This document shows, piece by piece, positions 35,743 to 44,396 of a DNA stretch of 64,000 nt; the first letter of the stretch is position 1; each line of letters begins with the position of its first letter. Below the pieces are notes generated by a model that worked only from the letters and a program-made list of their open reading frames with translations, was not told the origin of the DNA and did not search any database. The stretch covers positions 1 through 64,000 of the forward strand of contig DAISVU010000006.1 of NCBI GenBank assembly GCA_036839975.1. Reading direction: 5' to 3'. This stretch comes from RGIG7111 sp036839975 (GTDB lineage: Bacteria; Bacillota; Clostridia; Peptostreptococcales; Anaerovoracaceae). The position numbers and the translations under genes are program-made.

Positions 35743-37332
35743 ATGTTAAAAAAGAGAGTACTCGACACAGTTAGAAAACATAACCTGATAAACATGGGAG
35801 ACCATATCGTGATCGGCCTTTCGGGGGGGCCTGATTCAGTGTGTCTTTTTCATGTTCTCAAAGATCTTTCGGCGGAACTTGGTTGTACGCTGCACACGGT
35901 GCACGTAAACCACATGTTCAGACCCTATGCGGCTGAGGAGGATCAAAGATATGCTGAACGGCTTGCGGCGAAGTCGGGAATTGACCACAGGACATATGTG
36001 ATCGACTGCAAAGCATCGGCAGAAGAGCTTGGAGTATCGCATGAAGAAGCGGGCAGAAAAGCCAGATATGACGCATTCAGCGAACGTGCCCGTGAGATAG
36101 CCGAAGCCGAAGTATCCGCGTCAGCAGCTATGCCGGGAAATGATGATGCAAAAAGTATGCAGAGGGAAAGCTTGCCGTCGGAAAAGGTAAAGATCGCCGT
36201 TGCGCATAACAGAAATGACCAGGCGGAGACGCTGCTGATAAGACTGATGCGCGGCACCGGCACGCGCGGGCTTGCGGGGATGGAATACCTGCGGCGAAGA
36301 GAAAGAGCCTCGGTCATTATAAGGCCGCTTCTTGATATAGACAGAAACGAGATAGAACGTTATTGTAAGATACATGTGCTTGCACCCAGAACGGATGAGT
36401 CAAATTTTAAACCTGTTTATACTCGAAACAAGGTCAGGCTTGAGTTGATCCCGTTCATAGAGGAGCATTTTGGAATCGATATAACATCGAGCATGAACAG
36501 GCTTGCAGCGGCGGCAGGCGAAGAAAACGAGTTTATGACAAAGATCGTGGAGGAAGAGCTTGCGCTTATAACTGCTGATAAAAGTGAAGAGCCGGGCAAT
36601 CCGCAGAGAAAGACCTTGATGCTTGACGGCCTGAAAAAAGCCGCACCGGCTCTCAGACATCGCATGCTCATAATGGCTTTTGAGGGGATCGGACTCGTGC
36701 AGGACATCTCAGCTGCGCATATAGAGGCGGCAGATGCTGTTATTGAAAAGGGTGAAACTTCAAAGAGCGTTGATTTTCCTCATGGATATGTGTTGCAAAC
36801 AGAATATGAAAAGGTGATACTGAAAAAAAGATATTCAGGCGCTGAAAAATCCTCACCGGAAGAAGCCTGCAGCAGGGGAACCGCCGGCGTCATTAAGAAT
36901 CCATACAGAAAAAAAGTTTTTGCCGTTGACAGAACGAAAGCCGAAATGCTAAAAGAACAGGTAAACTGGCATATGGGCGTGCATTCACCGTGCGGCCCGC
37001 CCGGGCTTTATGCAAGAGTCTTCTTCGACTGGGATGCGATTAAAAGAGAAAAAGAAGCTGTCTCCATAAAGGATATCGAGGTCAGAACCCGCATGAGCGG
37101 TGATTTTTTCAGCCTGGGGGCAGGCAGAGGCAGAAAGAAGATAAAAGAGTACTTCATAGATGTCAAAATGCCGAGATATATGAGGGATAAACTTCCTCTT
37201 GCAGCAATAGGACATGAAGTGCTTTGGGTAGCCGGAAACGGCACGGATATAAGAGACAGATACAGTGGGAAGTACAGGGTTGATGACGATACAAAAACGG
37301 TACTGGTTATTGAACTTTTCGACTGCATATGA
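35743..37332 (+). CDS. tilS: tRNA(Ile)-lysidine synthetase
   Basis: A 529-residue TilS, which converts the wobble C of the tRNA-Ile CAU anticodon to lysidine. The PP-loop SGGPDSVCL is near residue 28, followed by HVNHMFR and IAVAHNRNDQAETLL. The MesJ-type domain and the C-terminal small domain (GRGRKKIKEYFIDVKMPRYMRDKLPL) are complete. It is longer than usual because of hydrophilic inserts at about residues 115-147 and 365-390. The start ATG lacks a clear Shine-Dalgarno and lies seven bases after the tatD stop, so coupling is likely. The hpt gene that often lies between tilS and ftsH is absent. Confidence 0.93.
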   Translation: MLKKRVLDTVRKHNLINMGDHIVIGLSGGPDSVCLFHVLKDLSAELGCTLHTVHVNHMFRPYAAEEDQRYAERLAAKSGIDHRTYVIDCKASAEELGVSHEEAGRKARYDAFSERAREIAEAEVSASAAMPGNDDAKSMQRESLPSEKVKIAVAHNRNDQAETLLIRLMRGTGTRGLAGMEYLRRRERASVIIRPLLDIDRNEIERYCKIHVLAPRTDESNFKPVYTRNKVRLELIPFIEEHFGIDITSSMNRLAAAAGEENEFMTKIVEEELALITADKSEEPGNPQRKTLMLDGLKKAAPALRHRMLIMAFEGIGLVQDISAAHIEAADAVIEKGETSKSVDFPHGYVLQTEYEKVILKKRYSGAEKSSPEEACSRGTAGVIKNPYRKKVFAVDRTKAEMLKEQVNWHMGVHSPCGPPGLYARVFFDWDAIKREKEAVSIKDIEVRTRMSGDFFSLGAGRGRKKIKEYFIDVKMPRYMRDKLPLAAIGHEVLWVAGNGTDIRDRYSGKYRVDDDTKTVLVIELFDCI

Positions 37333-37566
37333 TAAAATAATCAACCGAGTTCCGGCAGATGCAAATAGAGATGAGCTTAGAATGATAGGAATCTCTTCAA
37401 AATAAAAAATAAGAATGCTGCGGTTTTGAAATAAAAGCGAAAGGCGAGCAGAAAGCATAACATTTCAAACATGAAGAGAAAACCGGAACACATATATTTT
37501 AGTAAAACCCGGGGAATATTGAAAATATATAGTCATTTAAAACACAGACTATGAGAGGAGCGAGAT

Positions 37567-39909
37567 TTGAAGAAGAGAGCAGGCAGAAATATAATAATTT
37601 ATTTGCTCATAATAGCAAGTGTGTTGTTTCTCGCAGTACTGTGGGGAGGCAACGGTAACGAGCCTAAGGAAATAAAATATTCAAAATTCATATCGATGTT
37701 GGAAGGCAAGGAATTTTCATCGGTTGTGCTTAACGATGATGACTACACTATTGAAGGAAGGTCATCCTCGGGCAGGGCGTATATAACTTATGCCGGAAGT
37801 GTGTTTACATTCGACAGAATATGCCGTGAATACCTTGACAAGATGGCCAGGGAGAATTCGCTTACAATAGAATATGCAAAACCTAAGAAATCATCTGCGA
37901 TACTGAGCATGATACCTACGATTATAATGATAATAGCTATGATCTTCTTTTTCTTTATTATCATGAATCAGAGTGGCGGCGGAGGCAAGGCTATGTCGTT
38001 CGGCAAGAGCAAGGCCAAGATGCAGAAGAGCGGCGACAACAAGAAAGTCACATTTGATGACGTAGCGGGACTTGATGAGGAAAAAGAGGAACTGGAGGAG
38101 ATCGTTGATTTTCTTAAACGACCGCGCAAGTACAGCGCTTTGGGAGCAAGGATCCCTAAAGGCATACTGCTGGTCGGATCTCCGGGAACAGGCAAGACAT
38201 ATATCTCAAAAGCTACTGCAGGTGAGGCCGGAGTGCCGTTTTTCACCATAAGCGGATCTGATTTTGTGGAAATGTTTGTCGGTGTAGGCGCATCCAGAGT
38301 CAGAGACCTGTTTGAACAGGCAAAGAAAAATGCGCCCTGCATAGTGTTTATAGACGAGATTGATGCGGTCGGCAGAAAAAGAGGCGCTGGGCTCGGCGGC
38401 GGACACGATGAAAGAGAGCAGACACTGAATCAGCTCCTGGTAGAAATGGACGGTTTTGCGGACAATCTCGGAATTATCGTGCTGGCGGCGACTAACCGTC
38501 CTGATATTCTCGATCCTGCACTGTTAAGACCGGGCAGATTTGACAGACAGATAGTAATCGGGATACCTGATATCAGGGGTAGAGAAGAGATATTCAAGAT
38601 ACACTCGAAAAACAAGCCTCTTGCCGATGAGGTGCAGCCTAAAGTTCTTGCGAGAAGGACTCCGGGCTTCACTCCTGCGGATATTGAAAACCTGCTGAAT
38701 GAAGCGGCACTTCTCACTGCAAGGAGAAACGGCCTAAAGATAAGAATGGATGAAATAGAAGAGGCCATAACAAAGGTAATAGCAGGTCCTGAGAAGAAGA
38801 GCAGAGTCATAAGTGAAGACGAAAGGAAACTTACAGCTTACCACGAGGCCGGACATGCTATCGTTGCAAGAGCGCTTCCGAAGTCGGATCCTGTTCATCA
38901 GATCACGATCGTGCCGAGAGGACGCGCGGGCGGGTTCACTATGACGCTTCCTAAGGAAGACAAGCAGTACGGAACCAAGGAGAGAATGAAGGAGCAGATA
39001 GTGCATCTGCTGGGAGGTCGTGTGGCCGAAATGCTGACGCTCGATGATATCAGCACGGGTGCGAGCAACGATATAATGAGGGCTACAGAGATTGCAAAGG
39101 ATATGGTTACCAAGTACGGATTCAGTGAAAAGCTCGGCCCTGTAAATTACAGTTCATCCGATGAAGTATTTCTGGGAAAAGATTTTACAAGCAAACAGAA
39201 TTATTCGGAAGAAACTGCAAATGAGATAGATGAAGAGATAAAGTCTATAATTGAAGACGGATACGAAAGAGCGAAGAACATCCTCATGGAAAATCTCGAT
39301 AAGCTTTACACTGTAGCGGAAGCACTGCTGGCTATAGAGACTTTGGATGGAGCGCAGTTTGAAGCGCTGTATACAGGAAAGATAGACGCACAGGAGCTCG
39401 CAGATGAAGTTCAGAGGAAAGAAGATGATATCATGCGCGCGAACAGGGCGGAGGCTGCCGAAGCAGAACGGCTGCATAAACAACGGGAGGAAGAAGAAAG
39501 ACAAACTCAGAAACAGGGGACGGACATGGCAGATATTCCCGAATGGATGGAAAATATGCCGCCGTTCTATGTAAGTGATGAATACAAGAAAAAACACATG
39601 AAAGATCAAAGCGATAATGACGAAGAGGATGATTCCTACGTCGGCCCTCGTCCGAGCAGTCCGTACAGAGGCGGAAAGATAAAGAGCCCGCGGCTGTCAG
39701 GGTCTGAGAGAAAAAAGACTGAGAAAGACGGGGTTTCTGCGGTATCTGAAGAAGAACACGATACGCCGACGGCTGAAGATGAACTTCCGGGTGAAGAGGA
39801 TTTGGCAAGATATGATACAGATTATTTTGCTGATGATGCGCCCAAAAACGATAAATCCGATGACGGCATGGAAAAAGGAGATTCTGACAACAGAGATGAA
39901 AGTCAATAA
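37567..39909 (+). CDS. ftsH: ATP-dependent zinc metalloprotease FtsH with long acidic tail
   Basis: A 780-residue FtsH. Two membrane helices (about 8-26 and 113-134) flank a short outer domain. The AAA module has Walker A GSPGTGKT near residue 204 and Walker B IVFIDEID near 262; the SRH block PALLRPGRFDRQ follows. The protease motif HEAGH is near 424-428 with the distal zinc ligand near 500. Typical FtsH ends near 600-650; here about 150 extra residues, rich in D, E and S, follow the helical end. The TTG start is supported by GAGAGGAG. It degrades misfolded membrane proteins and short-lived regulators. Confidence 0.95.
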   Translation: MKKRAGRNIIIYLLIIASVLFLAVLWGGNGNEPKEIKYSKFISMLEGKEFSSVVLNDDDYTIEGRSSSGRAYITYAGSVFTFDRICREYLDKMARENSLTIEYAKPKKSSAILSMIPTIIMIIAMIFFFFIIMNQSGGGGKAMSFGKSKAKMQKSGDNKKVTFDDVAGLDEEKEELEEIVDFLKRPRKYSALGARIPKGILLVGSPGTGKTYISKATAGEAGVPFFTISGSDFVEMFVGVGASRVRDLFEQAKKNAPCIVFIDEIDAVGRKRGAGLGGGHDEREQTLNQLLVEMDGFADNLGIIVLAATNRPDILDPALLRPGRFDRQIVIGIPDIRGREEIFKIHSKNKPLADEVQPKVLARRTPGFTPADIENLLNEAALLTARRNGLKIRMDEIEEAITKVIAGPEKKSRVISEDERKLTAYHEAGHAIVARALPKSDPVHQITIVPRGRAGGFTMTLPKEDKQYGTKERMKEQIVHLLGGRVAEMLTLDDISTGASNDIMRATEIAKDMVTKYGFSEKLGPVNYSSSDEVFLGKDFTSKQNYSEETANEIDEEIKSIIEDGYERAKNILMENLDKLYTVAEALLAIETLDGAQFEALYTGKIDAQELADEVQRKEDDIMRANRAEAAEAERLHKQREEEERQTQKQGTDMADIPEWMENMPPFYVSDEYKKKHMKDQSDNDEEDDSYVGPRPSSPYRGGKIKSPRLSGSERKKTEKDGVSAVSEEEHDTPTAEDELPGEEDLARYDTDYFADDAPKNDKSDDGMEKGDSDNRDESQ

Positions 39910-39941
39910 TTTCTGAAAATATATGCGCACGAGGTGTATAA

Positions 39942-41522
39942 ATGAAAGTCTCTATCAGAGAATGCCTCGAGCTGAGCGCATTCAGCGGGGCGCAGGTGCT
40001 TGCCGGAAAAAACAATCTTGGAAGAGATGTAAAGACAGTATCTGTGCTTGAGGCGAGAAATGCAGATGATATGAAGTTTTATGAAAGGGAAAAAGGCCAG
40101 TTGCTTATGACGGGCTTTTTTGCCGTAGGGAATGATGTCGATACACAGTGTGAGATCATAAAAAAGGCTGAAAATGACGGACATACGGGTCTGGCAGTGT
40201 TTTTTAAGGACAATGCACATGAGGTGGACGATAAAGTCATAAAGACTGCCGATGAGCTTGATTTCCCTCTTATCCTGATGCCCTATGAGGAAGATGCCAA
40301 CTATGCGCGGGTAATCACTCAGATAATGGCGAAGATACTCTACAGTGATAATTTCAGTAATCGACTGATAAGTAATACGATATTCCATCTGTTGAACTTT
40401 GAAAAGCACAGCAGCTTTCAGGAAGCCTTGAGGCAGGCTGCCATCAACAATGATTTTCAGATAATAATATTAAGCGAGGATTTCAACCCCATACTCACAG
40501 TTGAGACGCGCCACGATGCGACTATTGCGGACGCCATAAGGCTTGGCAAGGAAAGACAGGTTGAAAAGCAGCCGGATGAGGTCTACACGATGATCGATGT
40601 AAACGGTGTGCTGACATACTGGGGACCTGTAAATATCAGTGGAGAAAAATACTTTATGTTCATTGTCGACAATGAGGATTCGTATTCGGCAGGTGATATC
40701 ACAAAACTTGCAGAGATAATAGAACTGGCGATGGGCATGTGGAAATATACTCCGGAACGCGATGCCAGGGCTGAATTCATCAAGGCGCTGATACGCGGCA
40801 ACAAATCTCTTGCATATTCGCTGCAGGATGAAGCCGGTGTAGGCTCAGATGAGATAGTCAGCGTATTTATGGGCAAAGGTCTCGAAAAGGGCCGGGCGCT
40901 TAAGACGATGGATACGTTTGAGTCGGCGGAAGAGCTCAATATAATGAAGGTAACTGAAGATGACGAGATATACGGCCTTATCATAAACGAGGAATCCGGA
41001 GAAAAAGGCGGGAATATAGCGGCATGTGTGAAGTGCATAAAACTTTTTGACCGAATGAAGGAAGACAAGGATATCAGAATATTCCATGTGACGGATATCG
41101 ACGGAATAGAAGGGGCCGGAGATGCCTGCAGGCTCATCAGTGAGAGCTGGGCATTTGTGCAAAATGTATTTCCTTATAAAAGGATATTTACAAAATATGA
41201 AATGGCGCTCATCAGTAACTGCATAAGCATCCAGCTGCAGGGCGGCCATGTAAAGAGAAACTACATGAAGCTGCTCGAGGCTTTTGACCGGGCGGGAGAA
41301 AATAAGAGTAAACAACTGCAGGACACGTTGGAAACATTCGTTCTGGACGCGGGGATGTCGAGCAGTAAAACTGCAAAATTCATGCAGATTCATGCAAACA
41401 CTGTGCAGTACCGGCTTAAACGGATAAACGAACTTCTGGGAGTTGAGATAACCGGCAACAGAATCATGCCGGGACTTACTATCGCTCTGGCTTTGAAAAG
41501 ACTGGAGAGAGTAGTCAGCTGA
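39942..41522 (+). CDS. PucR-family transcriptional regulator
   Basis: A 526-residue regulator. An N-terminal PucR sensory domain (residues about 5-125, ARNADDMKFYEREKGQLLMTG) is followed by a central GGDEF-like/CdaR region and a C-terminal helix-turn-helix (FMQIHANTVQYRLKRINELLGVEI). PucR/CdaR proteins activate purine catabolism or organic acid genes. The purine permease and phosphoribosyltransferase genes lie 6-8 kb downstream, not adjoining. It is 32 bases after ftsH and 29 before coaX, so it is embedded in a housekeeping run. Confidence 0.85.
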   Translation: MKVSIRECLELSAFSGAQVLAGKNNLGRDVKTVSVLEARNADDMKFYEREKGQLLMTGFFAVGNDVDTQCEIIKKAENDGHTGLAVFFKDNAHEVDDKVIKTADELDFPLILMPYEEDANYARVITQIMAKILYSDNFSNRLISNTIFHLLNFEKHSSFQEALRQAAINNDFQIIILSEDFNPILTVETRHDATIADAIRLGKERQVEKQPDEVYTMIDVNGVLTYWGPVNISGEKYFMFIVDNEDSYSAGDITKLAEIIELAMGMWKYTPERDARAEFIKALIRGNKSLAYSLQDEAGVGSDEIVSVFMGKGLEKGRALKTMDTFESAEELNIMKVTEDDEIYGLIINEESGEKGGNIAACVKCIKLFDRMKEDKDIRIFHVTDIDGIEGAGDACRLISESWAFVQNVFPYKRIFTKYEMALISNCISIQLQGGHVKRNYMKLLEAFDRAGENKSKQLQDTLETFVLDAGMSSSKTAKFMQIHANTVQYRLKRINELLGVEITGNRIMPGLTIALALKRLERVVS

Positions 41523-41557
41523 TTTGCGGGAAGATCCCGCAGGGGAGGAAAATGAAC

Positions 41558-42400
41558 ATGCTGCTTGGATTCGATGTGGGAAACTCCAATATAGTACTTG
41601 GGGTTTTCAAAGACGGAAAGCTGATTCAGAGTTGGAGAATGGAGACTGATAACAACAAAAGCTCTGATGAATACGGTATGCTGGTGCACCAGCTGTTTGA
41701 ACACGAAGCTCTTAAATTCAATGATGTTAAAGATATTATCATATCGACCGTGGTGCCGTCTGTGCTGTATACATTGCAGCACCTTGCGATAAAATATTTT
41801 CACAAGAAGGCTATCGTTATAGGACCGGGAGTCAAGACCGGCATACTTATCAAATATGACAATCCCAAACAGGTCGGAGCAGACCGCATTGTAAATGCAG
41901 TTGCGGCGCATTCAAAGTACAGAGGACCTCTGATAGTAATTGATTTCGGAACAGCGACTACTTTCTGCGCAATATCCGAAAAAGCCGAATATCTGGGAGG
42001 AAGCATAGCACCGGGATTGAAGATATCATCGGAAGCGCTTTTTGAAAAAACATCTAAACTGCCAAAGGTGGAACTGGAAGAACCGGGATCGACTATATGC
42101 AGGAATACGATTGAAAGTATGCAGGCGGGACTGGTATATGGCCATATGGGCATGGTTGACTTTATAATAAAGCGTATGAAGTCCGAGATCAGGCAGCAGT
42201 GCGGGAACAGACCTGCAAAAGTCATAGCCACGGGAGGACTTTCGAGCATGATCGAAGCGGGGATCGATTCGATCGATTATGTTGACAAGATGCTTACATT
42301 GGAAGGCCTCGCAATAATATATGAAAAGAATCGCAGAGATCACAGAAATGATATAAAAAATACTGAAGATTATGAAAGGTATAGCGGTGACCATTCGTGA
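41558..42400 (+). CDS. coaX: type III pantothenate kinase
   Basis: A 280-residue CoaX, first step of coenzyme A synthesis from pantothenate. ASKHA-fold motifs: GFDVGNSNIVLG at the N-terminus (phosphate 1), GADRIVNAVAAH near the middle with the catalytic aspartate, VIDFGTATTF (phosphate 2), and ATGGLSSMI (adenosine). The second ATG (41558) is preferred because GGGGAGG then lies nine bases upstream and the product starts MLLGFDVGN like its relatives; the first ATG is only three bases from that site. The last 29 bases overlap dusB. Confidence 0.94.
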   Translation: MLLGFDVGNSNIVLGVFKDGKLIQSWRMETDNNKSSDEYGMLVHQLFEHEALKFNDVKDIIISTVVPSVLYTLQHLAIKYFHKKAIVIGPGVKTGILIKYDNPKQVGADRIVNAVAAHSKYRGPLIVIDFGTATTFCAISEKAEYLGGSIAPGLKISSEALFEKTSKLPKVELEEPGSTICRNTIESMQAGLVYGHMGMVDFIIKRMKSEIRQQCGNRPAKVIATGGLSSMIEAGIDSIDYVDKMLTLEGLAIIYEKNRRDHRNDIKNTEDYERYSGDHS

Positions 42401-43544
42401 CGATGTAGCTATGCGTGAATTTATCCGTAATGATGCAGCTGATACAGGAGATCTCCACATAGGCGGAGTAAAACTTGATAACCCGTTCCTGCTCGCTCCG
42501 CTTGCGGGAATAACAGACGCACCCATGAGAGGTATCTGCAAGGCTCAGGGTGCGGCTTTAGTATATACGGAAATGGTCAGCTGCAAAGGCATGTGGTACC
42601 ATGACAAAAATACAGAGCATCTGCTCATGACTACTGAAGATGAAAAGCCGGTGGCATTTCAGATATTCGGAAAAGAACCGGATATGTTTGAATTTACTGT
42701 ACGCGAATTTTACAGTCATGAAAATGCTGTTATCGACATAAACATGGGATGCCCCGTACCGAAGATAGTCAAAAATGGTGAAGGTGCAGCGCTGCTTAAA
42801 GATCTCGATCTCATATATGAGATCGTATCGTCGGCTGTTAATGCATCTGAAAAGGCTGCGGCCGAAAAAGGCAGGCAAGTAATCTCTGAACATGCGAAAA
42901 CCAAAGGCGGAACATATGACGGAGCAGCTACGGAGAGGCGGCCGGGTATATCTGTGAAGCCGGTGACTGCTAAAATACGTACAGGATGGGACAGCAATCA
43001 TACAGTGGCGGTCGAAGCGGCAAAAACTTTAGAAGCGGCGGGCGCTGCGGCAGTAGCGGTACATGGGAGAACGCGAGAGCAGTATTACAAAGGCAAGGCG
43101 GACTGGGATCAGATACGCAAGGTCAAAGAAGCGGTAAATATCCCGGTAATAGGCAACGGCGATGTTTTCTGCGGGAAGGATGCTTTGGATATGATGCGGC
43201 ATACGGGGTGTGATATGGTTATGATCGCGCGCGGAGCACTGGGCAACCCCTGGATATTTAAAGAAGCCGTGGCGATGTGGTCAGGAGAAGAAGTGCCGCC
43301 GCGACCTGCATTCAATGAAAAAGTCGATATGATGATTCATCATTTGGAGAGACTTGTTGAGGCAAAGGGTGAGTATGCGGCAGTGCGCGAGATGCGAAAG
43401 CATGCGGGCTGGTACCTAAAAGGCATATACGGTGCGGCATCCGCACGGCAAAGAATAAATCAGATTACTTCCGCTGAAGAAATGAGTGCGGAATTTAAAA
43501 GTTACAAAAAAAGTAGGCGGAGAAGATCACAGGTGCCGGAGTAA
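42372..43544 (+). CDS. dusB: tRNA-dihydrouridine synthase, DusB type
   Basis: A 390-residue flavin enzyme that reduces uridines in tRNA. The FMN barrel begins at LDNPFLLAPLAGITDAPMR; the catalytic cysteine is in DINMGCPVPKIVKNGEGAALL, and AVHGRTREQYYKGKADW and IGNGDVF are the phosphate/FMN blocks. An extra hydrophilic stretch of about 35-45 residues (near 155-195) lies between the INMGCP strand and KIRTGWD. The start is either the ATG at 42372 or the GTG at 42387, which has AAAGG six bases upstream. It overlaps coaX. Confidence 0.92.
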   Translation: MKGIAVTIRDDVAMREFIRNDAADTGDLHIGGVKLDNPFLLAPLAGITDAPMRGICKAQGAALVYTEMVSCKGMWYHDKNTEHLLMTTEDEKPVAFQIFGKEPDMFEFTVREFYSHENAVIDINMGCPVPKIVKNGEGAALLKDLDLIYEIVSSAVNASEKAAAEKGRQVISEHAKTKGGTYDGAATERRPGISVKPVTAKIRTGWDSNHTVAVEAAKTLEAAGAAAVAVHGRTREQYYKGKADWDQIRKVKEAVNIPVIGNGDVFCGKDALDMMRHTGCDMVMIARGALGNPWIFKEAVAMWSGEEVPPRPAFNEKVDMMIHHLERLVEAKGEYAAVREMRKHAGWYLKGIYGAASARQRINQITSAEEMSAEFKSYKKSRRRRSQVPE

Positions 43545-43592
43545 ACTTTATGCAGTCGTTGTTTATAATAGTTCGACAGTATGTCTGCGGAT

Positions 43593-44162
43593 CTACAGAG
43601 GCGGAAGCTGAGAACGTATGAAGTCTGCAATGAATTTCTGCCCCGCGACAGTCGGGTGTACACCGTCAACGAAATCACTGCAGGCTTTGAATCCCTCCTG
43701 CAGATCGATTACCTGACAGCCGGACTCTTCAGCATAGTCTTTCATAAGTGCAGCAAGCTGTTTCAGTTTGACGCAAGCTGTCTCATAGTCTGCCGGGATC
43801 CAGCTTGCTGAAGCTTTTTCGGGATCGCACAGTATCGGAGTCAGAAGTATCATGCGGCCGCCTTGCACCGTTACAGCTTCAGATAACTCTTTTATATCTT
43901 TCATGCATTTTTCAACAGTTGAACTGCCCATTATGAAGTCATTGCTTCCGGTAAGAAGCATTACGCATCCGGGGTGTTTTGACAGCACGTCATGTTCAAA
44001 ACGATATTTCATTCCGGCTGTAGTGTCCCCGTTGACGCCCTTGTTGATCACATTATAATCCGTGGTATCACGAAGAATACTCGAAAAACTCTGGCTTCGC
44101 CTGTGTGGAAATCCGTTGACTATGCTGTTGCCTATGCAGACCAAAATGTTGTTGTTGCTCAT
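43593..44162 (-). CDS. SGNH/GDSL-type esterase
   Basis: A 189-residue SGNH hydrolase without signal peptide, probably a cytosolic esterase or lysophospholipase-like enzyme. Block I reads IGNSIVNG with serine 13 (asparagine replaces the usual aspartate of GDS), block II glycine is in NGDTTAG, block III is LLTGSNDF and block V DGVHPT holds the Asp-His pair. The start at 44162 is selected because GGGAG lies nine bases upstream and the motif then begins near residue 10. It is convergent with dusB and divergent from nadE. Confidence 0.85.
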   Translation of the reverse strand: MSNNNILVCIGNSIVNGFPHRRSQSFSSILRDTTDYNVINKGVNGDTTAGMKYRFEHDVLSKHPGCVMLLTGSNDFIMGSSTVEKCMKDIKELSEAVTVQGGRMILLTPILCDPEKASASWIPADYETACVKLKQLAALMKDYAEESGCQVIDLQEGFKACSDFVDGVHPTVAGQKFIADFIRSQLPPL

Positions 44163-44396
44163 TTTAAAAATCTCCCGGTGGATATAAGTTATGCTGCTTC
44201 CAGTATAACGGCTGAATATGTGGAATATTATATACTGTTCTATGCGGCAAAACAACGGTATCCTTGACTTTGAATATATCGTAGAATAAAATTATCATGC
44301 AGTTAAATCACGGCGCATCATTTGTATAATAAATGGGTGTATTTGTTTTTTAGCTGCATAATATTTATATCCTGCCTGTTTTGAAAGGAGACAAAG

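Noticed and set aside
39431..40015. 194-codon minus-strand frame over the ftsH/pucR junction
   Set aside because: Antisense shadow of the acidic FtsH tail; the composition is a direct consequence of the opposite strand.
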